A stretch of 64,000 nucleotides of DNA from JAOPZW01 sp963789015. GTDB taxonomy: Bacteria > Actinomycetota > Thermoleophilia > Solirubrobacterales > Solirubrobacteraceae. The DNA lies in the NCBI GenBank assembly GCA_963789015.1, contig CAWBIU010000001.1, positions 186,001-250,000 of the forward strand. The letters are read 5' to 3'. Positions 57,456-64,000 of the stretch are shown here, piece after piece (within the stretch, counting starts at the first letter, position 1; the number at the start of each line of letters is the position of its first letter). The position numbers and the translations under genes were made by a program. Below the pieces are notes generated by a model, which was not told where the DNA came from, ran no database searches, and saw nothing but the letters and a program-made list of their open reading frames with translations.

Positions 57456-58223
57456 GTGTGCGTCCCGTTTGACTCCGAGCCGCCGATCGCGCCGATCGCC
57501 GGCGCCGCCGTGTCCCACGAGCTGCTCGAGCTCGAGGCCTCCGACGGCAACCGGCTGGCGGCGTTCGCCGCGATGCCGGATGGCGAGCCCGAGGCGGGCG
57601 TCGTCGTGATCCCCGACGTACGCGGGCTGTTCCACTTCTACGAGGAGCTGGCGCTGCGCTTCGCCGAGAACGGGATCGCGGCCGTGGCCGTCGACTTCCT
57701 CGGGCGCACGGCCGGCGCCGAGCGCCGCGGCGAGGACTTCGACTTCCAGCAGCACGTCCCGCACGCGACCGCCGAGACCGTCCAGGCCGACGTCGCCGCG
57801 GGCCTGGACCACCTCCGCGAGCGCGCGGGCGCCGACCTGCCGCTGTTCGTCGTCGGCTTCTGCTTCGGCGGCCACCACGCCTGGCTGTCGGCGGCCGACC
57901 AGGACATCGCCGGGGCCGTCGGCTTCTACGGCAAGCCGGGGCGCCGCCAGGACGACTCGCCGGGCCCGGCCGAGCGCGCCGGCGACCTGCGCGCGCCGAT
58001 CCTCGCCCTCATGGGCGGCGCCGACGAGGCGATCCGGGCCGAGGACATCGAGGCCTTCGAGCAGGCGCTCAGCGCGGCGGGGGCCGACCACGAGGTCGTC
58101 ACGTACCCCGGCGCGCCCCACTCCTTCTTCGACCGCCGGTTCGAGGACCACGCCGAGGCGTCCGAGGACGCGTGGCGGCGCACGCTGGAGTTCATCCGCG
58201 CGCACGCCCGCGCGGCGGTGTAG
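57456..58223 (+). CDS. Dienelactone hydrolase-family protein
   Basis: A 255-residue alpha/beta hydrolase of the DLH type. The nucleophile is the Cys in VVGFCFGGHHAWLS (about residue 136), the acid lies in the GGADEAIRAEDIEAF region and the His in YPGAPHSFFDRR. Ring-cleavage pathways use such enzymes to open dienelactones, though many relatives act elsewhere. The GTG start follows a perfect GAGGAGG. Its pairing with a flavin monooxygenase hints at an aromatic or lactone route, but no ring-cleaving dioxygenase is nearby. Confidence 0.88.
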   Translation: MCVPFDSEPPIAPIAGAAVSHELLELEASDGNRLAAFAAMPDGEPEAGVVVIPDVRGLFHFYEELALRFAENGIAAVAVDFLGRTAGAERRGEDFDFQQHVPHATAETVQADVAAGLDHLRERAGADLPLFVVGFCFGGHHAWLSAADQDIAGAVGFYGKPGRRQDDSPGPAERAGDLRAPILALMGGADEAIRAEDIEAFEQALSAAGADHEVVTYPGAPHSFFDRRFEDHAEASEDAWRRTLEFIRAHARAAV

Positions 58224-58228
58224 CGGCG

Positions 58229-59686
58229 TCAGCCGGCCGTCGCCGTCGCGGTCCGCCGCCGGTCGGGCGCGACGAGCGCGAGCGCGGGCACCAGCGCGAT
58301 CACCGCGACGCACGCGCTCATCGTGAAGGCGATGGTGAACCCGCGCTCGAGCGGGATCTCCGTCCCGCGGAACGTGTTCGCCGAGATGATCGTCGCGGCG
58401 ACCTGCGCGCCGAAGGCGCCGCCGATCGTGCGCATGATCGTGTTCATGCCCGTCGCCACGCCGGTCTCGCCGGCGCCCGAGTTGGCGATGACGAGCGCGC
58501 CGAGGGCCGCGAACGAGGAGGCGATCCCGATGCCCAGCAGGGTCATCCAGATGTAGAACATCCAGCGCTCCTCATGGGCGATCGCGAACAGCGCCAGCCC
58601 CAGGGCCACGAGGGCGACGCCGACGCGCAGCGGCAGCTCGGGCCCGTAGCGCGCGCCGATCGCCCCGGCGATCGGCCCGGCGACGATCATCGCCAGCGAC
58701 GAGGGGATGAAGAACAGCCCGACCTCGACCGGTGTGGCGCCGAAGCCGTAGGCAAGCTGGTCGGCGACGGCGGCGGGCAGCCCGGTGGGGATCTGCACGA
58801 AGTTCGGCAGCAGGATGAACGACGCGAACATCCCGAAGGCGATCAGGAACGTCGTCAGGTTCGTGAGCGCCATCCCGCGCCGGCGCAGGGTCGCGATGTC
58901 GATGAGCGGCTCGGGGGTGCGGCCCTCGAGGCGGACCCAGAAGGCGAGCACCGCGATGGCGAGCACGAACAGCCCGACGACGCCGGGCGACGTCCAGCCC
59001 CAGGTGTTGCCCTGGCTCACGCCGAGCAGCAGCGCGAGCAGGCCGACCGAAAGCGTCGCCGCGCCAGGGTAGTCGGGCCGGGCCGGCGTCTTGATCGGCG
59101 ACTCGGGCACGAACTTCGCGATCAGCGCGGCGGAGATCAGGACCGGGATGCCGCCGACCAGGAACAGCCAGTGCCATTCGAGGTGCTCGAGGATCACGCC
59201 GCTGAGGACGAGGCCGATGCCGCCGCCGGCCCCGAACACGGAGCTCACGGTGCCGATCCCCACGCCGACGCGCTCGGGCGGGAACTCGTCGCGGATGATC
59301 CCGAAGGAGAGCGGGAAGACGGCCGCGCCGGTGCCCTGGACGATGCGGAAGAAGATCAGCGACTCGAGGCTCCACGCCAGCGCGGCGCCGAGCGACGCCA
59401 GGCCGAAGATGGCCAGCGAGATGACGAGCATCTTCGCCTTGCCGTGGGCGTCGCCGAGCTTGCCGAGGATCGGCGTGAGCACCGACGAGCTGAGCAGGAA
59501 GCCGGTGGCGATCCACGTCACGTTGTTGGCGCTCGTGTCGAACTCGCGCTGGAAGAAGGGCAGCGCGGGGACGACGAGCGTCTGCATCAGCGCGAACGAG
59601 ATGCCGGCGGTGGTGAGGAGCCCGAGCGTGACCCAGTGGTTCTGGCGGGCCACCTCGGGCACGTGGCCCGCGGGAGCCTCGCTCAT
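58229..59686 (-). CDS. MFS exporter, DHA2 family (TetR-Usp-MFS operon)
   Basis: A 485-residue exporter with about 14 helices. Motifs: TWIATGFLLSSSVLTPILGK (helix 2, motif A), FRIVQGTGAAVFPLSFGIIR, IILEHLEWHWLFLVGGIPVL, and the late ANSGAGETGVATGMNTIMRT. It is closely related in layout to the exporter at 17089, so the two may be paralogues. The start ATG at 59686 overlaps the stop of the Usp-like gene, so pump, Usp protein and TetR regulator are co-translated. Confidence 0.88.
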   Translation of the reverse strand: MSEAPAGHVPEVARQNHWVTLGLLTTAGISFALMQTLVVPALPFFQREFDTSANNVTWIATGFLLSSSVLTPILGKLGDAHGKAKMLVISLAIFGLASLGAALAWSLESLIFFRIVQGTGAAVFPLSFGIIRDEFPPERVGVGIGTVSSVFGAGGGIGLVLSGVILEHLEWHWLFLVGGIPVLISAALIAKFVPESPIKTPARPDYPGAATLSVGLLALLLGVSQGNTWGWTSPGVVGLFVLAIAVLAFWVRLEGRTPEPLIDIATLRRRGMALTNLTTFLIAFGMFASFILLPNFVQIPTGLPAAVADQLAYGFGATPVEVGLFFIPSSLAMIVAGPIAGAIGARYGPELPLRVGVALVALGLALFAIAHEERWMFYIWMTLLGIGIASSFAALGALVIANSGAGETGVATGMNTIMRTIGGAFGAQVAATIISANTFRGTEIPLERGFTIAFTMSACVAVIALVPALALVAPDRRRTATATAG

Positions 59687-60186
59687 GACGGCTTGAGGGG
59701 CAGCTCCACCCCCAGCGGCCGGCCCGAGCGGCGCCCGAGCGCGACGGTGCGGGGGACGCCCGACGCCTCCGGCGGCACGGTGAGCAGCGGCACGGGGCAG
59801 CGCTTGGCCAGCCGCGCAACGGGGTCGCGGTAGCGCAGGACCCCGCCGCGGCGCGGCTCCTCGATGACGACGAGATCGTGGCGGCGGCGCTCGAGCTCCT
59901 CGAGCACGGCCTCGTCCAGCCGCCCGACCGGCATGACCGTCGTGATCGGCAGGTCCTGGTCACAGGCGTCGGCGAGCGAGCGCAGCACCTTCCAGCAGGC
60001 GCGCTGGACCTCGGCGAGCACGTGCCCGGGCGGGACGGGCGAGAAGCACACGCACCACGACGGCGGGGCGACGGGCAGCATCAGCGTCAGCCGCGCGTTC
60101 TCGGCGCGCGCGACCTCCAAGCCGGCCTCGAGCACGCGACGCGAGCCGGGCGTCGAGCCGACGACGGCGAGGACGCCGCACATCAT
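59683..60186 (-). CDS. Universal stress protein-like (UspA fold)
   Basis: A 167-residue protein with the UspA-type start VLAVVGSTPGSRRVLEAGLE, a middle of strand-helix units (LITTVMPVGRLDEAVLEELE-like region), and DLVVIEEPRRGGVLRYRDPV, followed by the C-terminal CPVPLLTVPPEASG, the usual last strand. It lacks the full G-2x-G-9x-G(S/T) ATP motif, so it may be the non-ATP type. An insertion with CVCFSPVPPG is distinctive. It is coupled by four-base overlaps to the TetR gene upstream and the exporter downstream, an unusual place for a Usp. Confidence 0.7.
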   Translation of the reverse strand: MMCGVLAVVGSTPGSRRVLEAGLEVARAENARLTLMLPVAPPSWCVCFSPVPPGHVLAEVQRACWKVLRSLADACDQDLPITTVMPVGRLDEAVLEELERRRHDLVVIEEPRRGGVLRYRDPVARLAKRCPVPLLTVPPEASGVPRTVALGRRSGRPLGVELPLKPS

Positions 60187-60815
60187 CGCGCCGGCTCCTG
60201 GTCCGCTCGGGCGAGCCGTTCGCCGAGGTCGCGCAGGAAGGCGCGGTGCGCGCCGCGGAACTCCTCGCTCTCGGGGTCCTGGCCGGTGATGAGCGCGGCC
60301 ACCTGCGGGAAGGCGACGGGGAAGACGGCGGTGGCGATCCCCGCGAGCAGCGCCTGGTCGGCGGGCAGGCCGGCGTCGAGGCGGCCGCGCTGCTCGAGCC
60401 ACTCGCGCGCGGCCTGGAACTCCTCGCGGCGCTCGTCGGCCGCGGCGGTCGGCGTGGCGCCGTGGTCGAGCGCCTCCCAGGTGACGAGCCGGACCCAGTC
60501 CGGGTCCTCGGCGGCGGCGTCGGCCCACTGCGGCAGGGCATCGGCGAGGCGGTCGGGGGCGCCGTCCAGCAGCCCGGCGCGCTCGCGCAGCTTGCGGCGC
60601 AGCGTCTCGGCGAACAGCGCGCGCTTGTCGCCGACGTAGGCGTAGAGCATCCGCTTGTTCGAGCCGGCGCGCTGGGCGATGGCATCCACGCGCGCGCCCG
60701 CGTAGCCGTGCGCCGCGAACTCCGTGCGGGCAGCGTCGAGGATGCGGCGCCGGGTCGCGCCCGCGTCACGGCCGCGACGGGTCGTCCGACCGTCCCGAGC
60801 TGTCATCGCAGACAT
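60183..60815 (-). CDS. TetR/AcrR-family regulator (TetR-Usp-MFS operon)
   Basis: A 210-residue regulator. The N-terminal HTH is RRRILDAARTEFAAHGYAGA, RVDAIAQRAGSNKRMLYAYV, ending GDKRALFAE, the common TetR pattern. The C-terminal ligand domain is helical with an unremarkable sequence. It heads the three-gene operon and its stop overlaps the Usp-like start. It probably represses its own operon, as the transporter is its natural target. An in-frame ATG three codons later is an alternative start. Confidence 0.9.
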   Translation of the reverse strand: MSAMTARDGRTTRRGRDAGATRRRILDAARTEFAAHGYAGARVDAIAQRAGSNKRMLYAYVGDKRALFAETLRRKLRERAGLLDGAPDRLADALPQWADAAAEDPDWVRLVTWEALDHGATPTAAADERREEFQAAREWLEQRGRLDAGLPADQALLAGIATAVFPVAFPQVAALITGQDPESEEFRGAHRAFLRDLGERLARADQEPAR

Positions 60816-60895
60816 GGAGCAGTTCCTCTCCCCGAGGTAACCGAGTGGATACTAGACCTCCCGGCGCAAAGGTTCCAGCGTTCGCACCGTTGCTG

Positions 60896-61756
60896 ATGCG
60901 AATGCTCAGCGTGATCATCCCCGCGCACAACGAGGAGGCGGTCATCGAGCGCTGCCTCCGGCGGCTGCTCGCCGATCGCTCGTCGCGCCAACTCGAGGTC
61001 ATCGTCGCCGCCAACGGCTGTACGGACCGGACGGTCGAGATCGCGTCCCGGTTCGCCGGCGTGCGCGTCATCGACATCTCGATCGCCTCCAAGCATCGCG
61101 CCCTGACCATCGGCGACGCGGCCGCCCACCACTTCCCGCGCGCCTTCGTCGACGCGGACATCGAGATCGGCGCCGACGCGCTGCTCGCGGTCGCCCGCGC
61201 GATGGCGCGCGCCGGCGCGCCCGCCGGCGCGCCCGCCATGCGCCTGGACCTGACGGGCTGCCCCTGGGTCGTGCGTGCCTTCTACCGGGTGTGGGCAGCG
61301 CTCGCCTGGAGCACCGACGCGCCGATCGGGTCGGGCGTCTACGTGCTCTCCTACGGCGGCCACGCGCGCCTCGGGCACTTCCCGCAGATCATCAACGACG
61401 ACCAGTACGTCCACGACATCTTCGAGCGCCATGAGCGCATCTGCGTGGACGAGCACTTCTTCGTCACGCGCCCGCCGCGCACGCTGCGCGGCCTCGTCCT
61501 GCGCCGCACGCGCACGCTCGAGGGTCAGCGCGAGCTGCGTTCGATCTTCGGCACACTCCCCGGCCATGCCGGCGGACCGAGCCTCGGTGTGCTGCTGCGC
61601 CGCCGCCCGTCGCTGGCGCTCGACATCCCGGTCTTCGTCGGCGTCACGATCGCGGCCAAGCGCGCCCTGCGGCGCAAGCGCGAGCAGGGCCTGAGCGGAT
61701 GGGAGCGCGACGACTCCAGCCGGGCGATCGCCGACGGCGGCGGGCTGGCGTCCTGA
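60896..61756 (+). CDS. Glycosyltransferase family 2
   Basis: A 286-residue GT2 enzyme. The nucleotide-binding start is LSVIIPAHNEEAVIERCLRR, followed by VIVAANGCTDRTVEIA, and the metal-binding acidic motif is FVDADIEIGADALL (DxD). The acceptor side has an IINDDQYVHDIFERHERICV region and a basic C-terminal half with no clear membrane helices. It would add a sugar to a lipid, polysaccharide or protein acceptor, donor unknown. A -10-like GATACT (60847-60852) lies about 45 bases upstream. It overlaps the acyltransferase gene, so the two probably act in one surface-glycan pathway. Confidence 0.85.
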   Translation: MRMLSVIIPAHNEEAVIERCLRRLLADRSSRQLEVIVAANGCTDRTVEIASRFAGVRVIDISIASKHRALTIGDAAAHHFPRAFVDADIEIGADALLAVARAMARAGAPAGAPAMRLDLTGCPWVVRAFYRVWAALAWSTDAPIGSGVYVLSYGGHARLGHFPQIINDDQYVHDIFERHERICVDEHFFVTRPPRTLRGLVLRRTRTLEGQRELRSIFGTLPGHAGGPSLGVLLRRRPSLALDIPVFVGVTIAAKRALRRKREQGLSGWERDDSSRAIADGGGLAS

Positions 61757-62274
61757 GCGCGCGCCTGGACCGGCTGCGCGCGTCGCTGCTGGACCCGCAG
61801 GTCTGGCTGCACCCGCTGCGCATCCTGCACTTCTACGGCTACTCGCACGTGCGCGAGAAGCGCCGCATGCGCATCGGGCCGGGCACCGGCTTCGCCCCGA
61901 ACGTGTCGATCCGCAACGGCGAGCGGATCGAGATCGGCCGCGACTGCCACGTCGGCGAGCGCTCGTCGCTGTGGGCCGGCGACTCGACCGGGCGGATCGT
62001 CATCGGGAACACCGTGTCGCTCGCGCCCGAGGTGTTCATCATCGCCTCGGACTACGGCTTCGAGCGCGGCAAGCCCTTCCGCCAGCAGTCCAAGCGCGAG
62101 CGCGACGTCGTCATCGGCGACGACGTCTGGCTCGGCGTGCGCGTCGTGGTCACCGCGGGTGTGACGATCGGCGACGGCTGCATCGTCGGCGCCGGGGCCG
62201 TGGTCACGAAGGACCTGCCACCGAACGCCATCGCGGCCGGGGTGCCGGCGCGGGTGATCGGCGAGCGACCGTAG
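61753..62274 (+). CDS. LbH-type acyltransferase, apparent CTG start
   Basis: A 173-residue left-handed beta-helix acyltransferase of the WbbJ/NodL type. The hexapeptide turns are clear: VSIRNGERIEIGRDCHVGER, IVIGNTVSLAPEVFIIASD, then VVIGDDVWLGVRVVVTAGVT and IGDGCIVGAGAVVTKDLPPN, ending GVPARVIGERP. The catalytic His is probably in the ASDYGF or CHVG region. No ATG, GTG or TTG fits near the overlapping stop of the glycosyltransferase. The CTGA overlap at 61753 is the simplest start, or an in-frame ATG at 61699 inside that gene. Confidence 0.85.
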   Translation: MSARLDRLRASLLDPQVWLHPLRILHFYGYSHVREKRRMRIGPGTGFAPNVSIRNGERIEIGRDCHVGERSSLWAGDSTGRIVIGNTVSLAPEVFIIASDYGFERGKPFRQQSKRERDVVIGDDVWLGVRVVVTAGVTIGDGCIVGAGAVVTKDLPPNAIAAGVPARVIGERP

Positions 62275-62362
62275 CGTCTCGGGCGTTCTCCGCGCGCGTC
62301 GGTCGCAGCGTCGCGTTCAGCGCACCCGCGAGCCGACACCGGCGGACACACGCGGCCGCGCG

Positions 62363-63082
62363 CTAACCCCGCAGCGCCCCGATCACCAGCGAGTCGACCG
62401 ACGCCTGCGCGGCCGACGCCGGGTCCATCGCCCGCCGCCGCCCGAAGAACGTCTTCACGTCGCGCAGCGCCGGCGCGCTGAGCGCCGCCAGCTCGGCGAT
62501 CCGCTCGTCGACGCGCGCCGACAGCCGATCGGCGGGCACGACCTCCGTGAGCAGCCCGTCGCGCAGCGCCGTCGGCGCGTCGACCCAGGCGCCTGTCGCG
62601 ACCATCTCGAACGCGCGCTTGCGCGGCACGTTCTCGGTCAGCCAGCTCATGACGATCGACGGCGCGAAGCCGCCGAGGATCTCGGGGAACGAGAACCGCG
62701 CGCCGTCGGCGGCCACGGCGACGTCGGCGTTGCCGACGAGTCCGGCGCCGAAGCCGGCGGCGTCGCCCTGGACCTCGGCGACGACGACGAGCGGCGTCGT
62801 CTGCAGCAGCTCGTTGACGCGCACGATGCCGCCCGCCAGCCCGCGGATGGCATCGGGCGAGGGCTTGCCGTTGCCCGACGCCGGCGGCGCGCCGCGACCG
62901 AGGCAGAACGCCGGCCCGCGAGCGCGCAGGCGCACGAAGCGCAGCTCGGGGTCGGCCGCCGCCGCGGTGATCGCGTCGCCCAGGGCGGCGATCATCGCCG
63001 GCGAGTACGTGTTCTCGTCGCCGGCGTCGGCGGTGGCCACGAGGGTGTGGCCGTCGCGCTCGATCCGGAGGTCGTCGCTCAT
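62363..63082 (-). CDS. Enoyl-CoA hydratase/isomerase-family protein
   Basis: A 239-residue crotonase-fold protein. The oxyanion-hole region RARGPAFCLGRGAPPASGNG and VVAEVQGDAAGFGAGLVGNA keep the family spacing, but the second half of the motif has Asp-Ala-Ala where hydratases have Gly-Ala-Gly and the usual catalytic Glu of ARFSFPEILGGF should be checked. The C-terminal helices are normal. The acyl-CoA substrate is unknown. It starts at ATG 63082 and lies nine bases after the aldehyde dehydrogenase stop, so the two form an operon. Confidence 0.8.
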   Translation of the reverse strand: MSDDLRIERDGHTLVATADAGDENTYSPAMIAALGDAITAAAADPELRFVRLRARGPAFCLGRGAPPASGNGKPSPDAIRGLAGGIVRVNELLQTTPLVVVAEVQGDAAGFGAGLVGNADVAVAADGARFSFPEILGGFAPSIVMSWLTENVPRKRAFEMVATGAWVDAPTALRDGLLTEVVPADRLSARVDERIAELAALSAPALRDVKTFFGRRRAMDPASAAQASVDSLVIGALRG

Positions 63083-63091
63083 GCCGTCCCC

Positions 63092-64000
63092 TCAGTTCAG
63101 GCGGGTCGGAGCGTCGTCGCCGTACCAGTCGACGTCGTCTTCGGCGGTGCGCACCACGATCGAGTGGATCTCGGTGAACTCGTGGAACGACTCCCAGCCG
63201 CCCTCGCGGCCGGCGCCGGAGTCCTTGACGCCGCCCCACGGGGAGGCGGGGTCGAGGCGGTGGTGGTCGTTGACCCACGTCATCCCGGCCTCGATGCGCG
63301 CGGCCACGCGGTGCGCGCGGGCGACGTCGCGCGTCCAGATCGCCGAGCCGAGGCCGAAGCGCACGTCGTTGGCCTTGCGCAGCCCGTCCTCCTCGTCTCC
63401 GAACGGAACGACGACGGCGACCGGCCCGAAGATCTCCTCCTGGGCGACGCGCATGTCGTTGGAGACGTCGGCGAGCACGGTCGGCTCGACGAAGTAGCCG
63501 CGGTCGAACGGCCCCGGCAGCTCCGGCCGGCCTCCGCCCGTCACCAGCCGGCCGCCCTCCTCCTGGCCGAGCTCGATGTAGCCGGTCACGCGCGCGCGCT
63601 GCTTCTCGGAGATGACCGGGCCCATCTGGGTCGCCTCGTCGGCCGGGTCGCCGACGCGGATCGTCCCCGCGATCTCGGCCAGTCCGGCCACGACCTCGTC
63701 GTAGATGCCCTCCTGGACGAGGATCCGCGCGCCGCAGATGCACGTCTGCCCGGCGGCGATGAAGGCGCCGAAGGCGGCGCCCTTGATCGCGCGCTCGACG
63801 CCCGCGTCCTCGAACACGAGCACCGGGCTCTTGCCGCCCAGCTCGGTCGTCGCGCGCGCGAAGCGCTGCGCCGCGGCCACGCCGATCGAGCGCCCGACGT
63901 CGGTGCCGCCGGTGAACGTCACCTTGGCCACGTCGGGATGCTCGGCCAGCGCCTTGCCGGCGCTCGCCCCCAGCCCGGTGACGATGTTGATGACGCCGTC
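63092..64000 (-). CDS. Aldehyde dehydrogenase, N-terminus beyond the window (partial)
   Basis: The C-terminal 302 residues of an aldehyde dehydrogenase run to the window edge. Motifs: KVTFTGGTDVGRSIG, TTELGGKSPVLVFEDAG (Glu), AAGQTCICGARILVQEG (catalytic Cys in GQTCICG), EEIFGPVAVVVPF and PWGGVKDSGAGREGG. The N-terminal cofactor half, including the Rossmann fold start, lies to the right. The enoyl-CoA hydratase gene follows closely on the same strand, suggesting oxidation of an aldehyde to an acid before CoA chemistry. Confidence 0.9.
   Translation of the reverse strand, partial: DGVINIVTGLGASAGKALAEHPDVAKVTFTGGTDVGRSIGVAAAQRFARATTELGGKSPVLVFEDAGVERAIKGAAFGAFIAAGQTCICGARILVQEGIYDEVVAGLAEIAGTIRVGDPADEATQMGPVISEKQRARVTGYIELGQEEGGRLVTGGGRPELPGPFDRGYFVEPTVLADVSNDMRVAQEEIFGPVAVVVPFGDEEDGLRKANDVRFGLGSAIWTRDVARAHRVAARIEAGMTWVNDHHRLDPASPWGGVKDSGAGREGGWESFHEFTEIHSIVVRTAEDDVDWYGDDAPTRLN

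Noticed and set aside
53998..57609. 1203-codon plus-strand open frame
   Set aside because: It spans the oxidase, ROK and LLM genes in the wrong frame; the composition is that of a shadow.

Overview
The window is GC-rich DNA with GTG starts, ATGA/GTGA-coupled genes and several apparently leaderless promoters. Together with a class II (B12-dependent) ribonucleotide reductase and many DHA2-type efflux pumps, this points to a soil actinobacterium. A deep-branching Solirubrobacterales/Thermoleophilia-type lineage is my best guess, but no marker gene here proves it.

Layout. 0-8 kb: end of an aldo/keto reductase, a quinone-oxidoreductase-like gene, an alpha/beta hydrolase and small hypotheticals. 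A decayed methyltransferase follows, then a complete rifamycin phosphotransferase gene (rph) preceded by a perfect 19-bp rifamycin-associated element, a methyltransferase and an MFS remnant. 8-20.5 kb: core genes (nrdJ, a dimethylargininase-like gene with a lipoprotein, tmk, a frameshifted holB, uppP, a PHP phosphoesterase), then a MarR regulator translationally coupled to two MFS exporters. 20.5-27.3 kb: a tRNA-Thr(CGT) with an integrase relic at its 3' side, a LuxR-type ATPase regulator, a secreted repeat protein, an MFS pump, a PLDc_N/SHOCT membrane protein and a second integrase relic; this looks like an old island. 27.3-36.7 kb: an accessory block with aldehyde dehydrogenase, a VIT1-like transporter, quinol-type NO reductase coupled to a zinc-ribbon membrane protein, an EamA-like permease, an HbpS/GlcG protein and several small unknowns.

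36.7-43 kb: a VWA protein, a sigma factor and an HTH protein form an overlapping operon that converges on an ImmA/IrrE protease gene. A cupredoxin lipoprotein and a TetR/MFS pair follow. 43-50.5 kb: an M1 peptidase, then the most interesting locus: APC permease, a ureohydrolase resembling Ni-dependent guanidine hydrolase (His-rich N-terminus), and a NiCoT nickel permease in one operon. It is divergent from a GntR/UTRA regulator whose leaderless promoter holds an inverted repeat. A Crp-like regulator follows. 50.6-64 kb: core-MetE-like protein, M20 peptidase, ArAE-like membrane protein, aldonolactone-type oxidase, ROK kinase, LLM monooxygenase with dienelactone hydrolase, a TetR-Usp-MFS operon, glycosyltransferase with acyltransferase, enoyl-CoA hydratase and a truncated aldehyde dehydrogenase.

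Functionally the window mixes housekeeping DNA metabolism and envelope genes with antibiotic defence (rph, five intact DHA2-like pumps with their own regulators), nitrogen chemistry (putative guanidine hydrolysis, NO reduction) and small-molecule oxidation. All functions are assigned by reading motifs and family resemblance; no database search was run.
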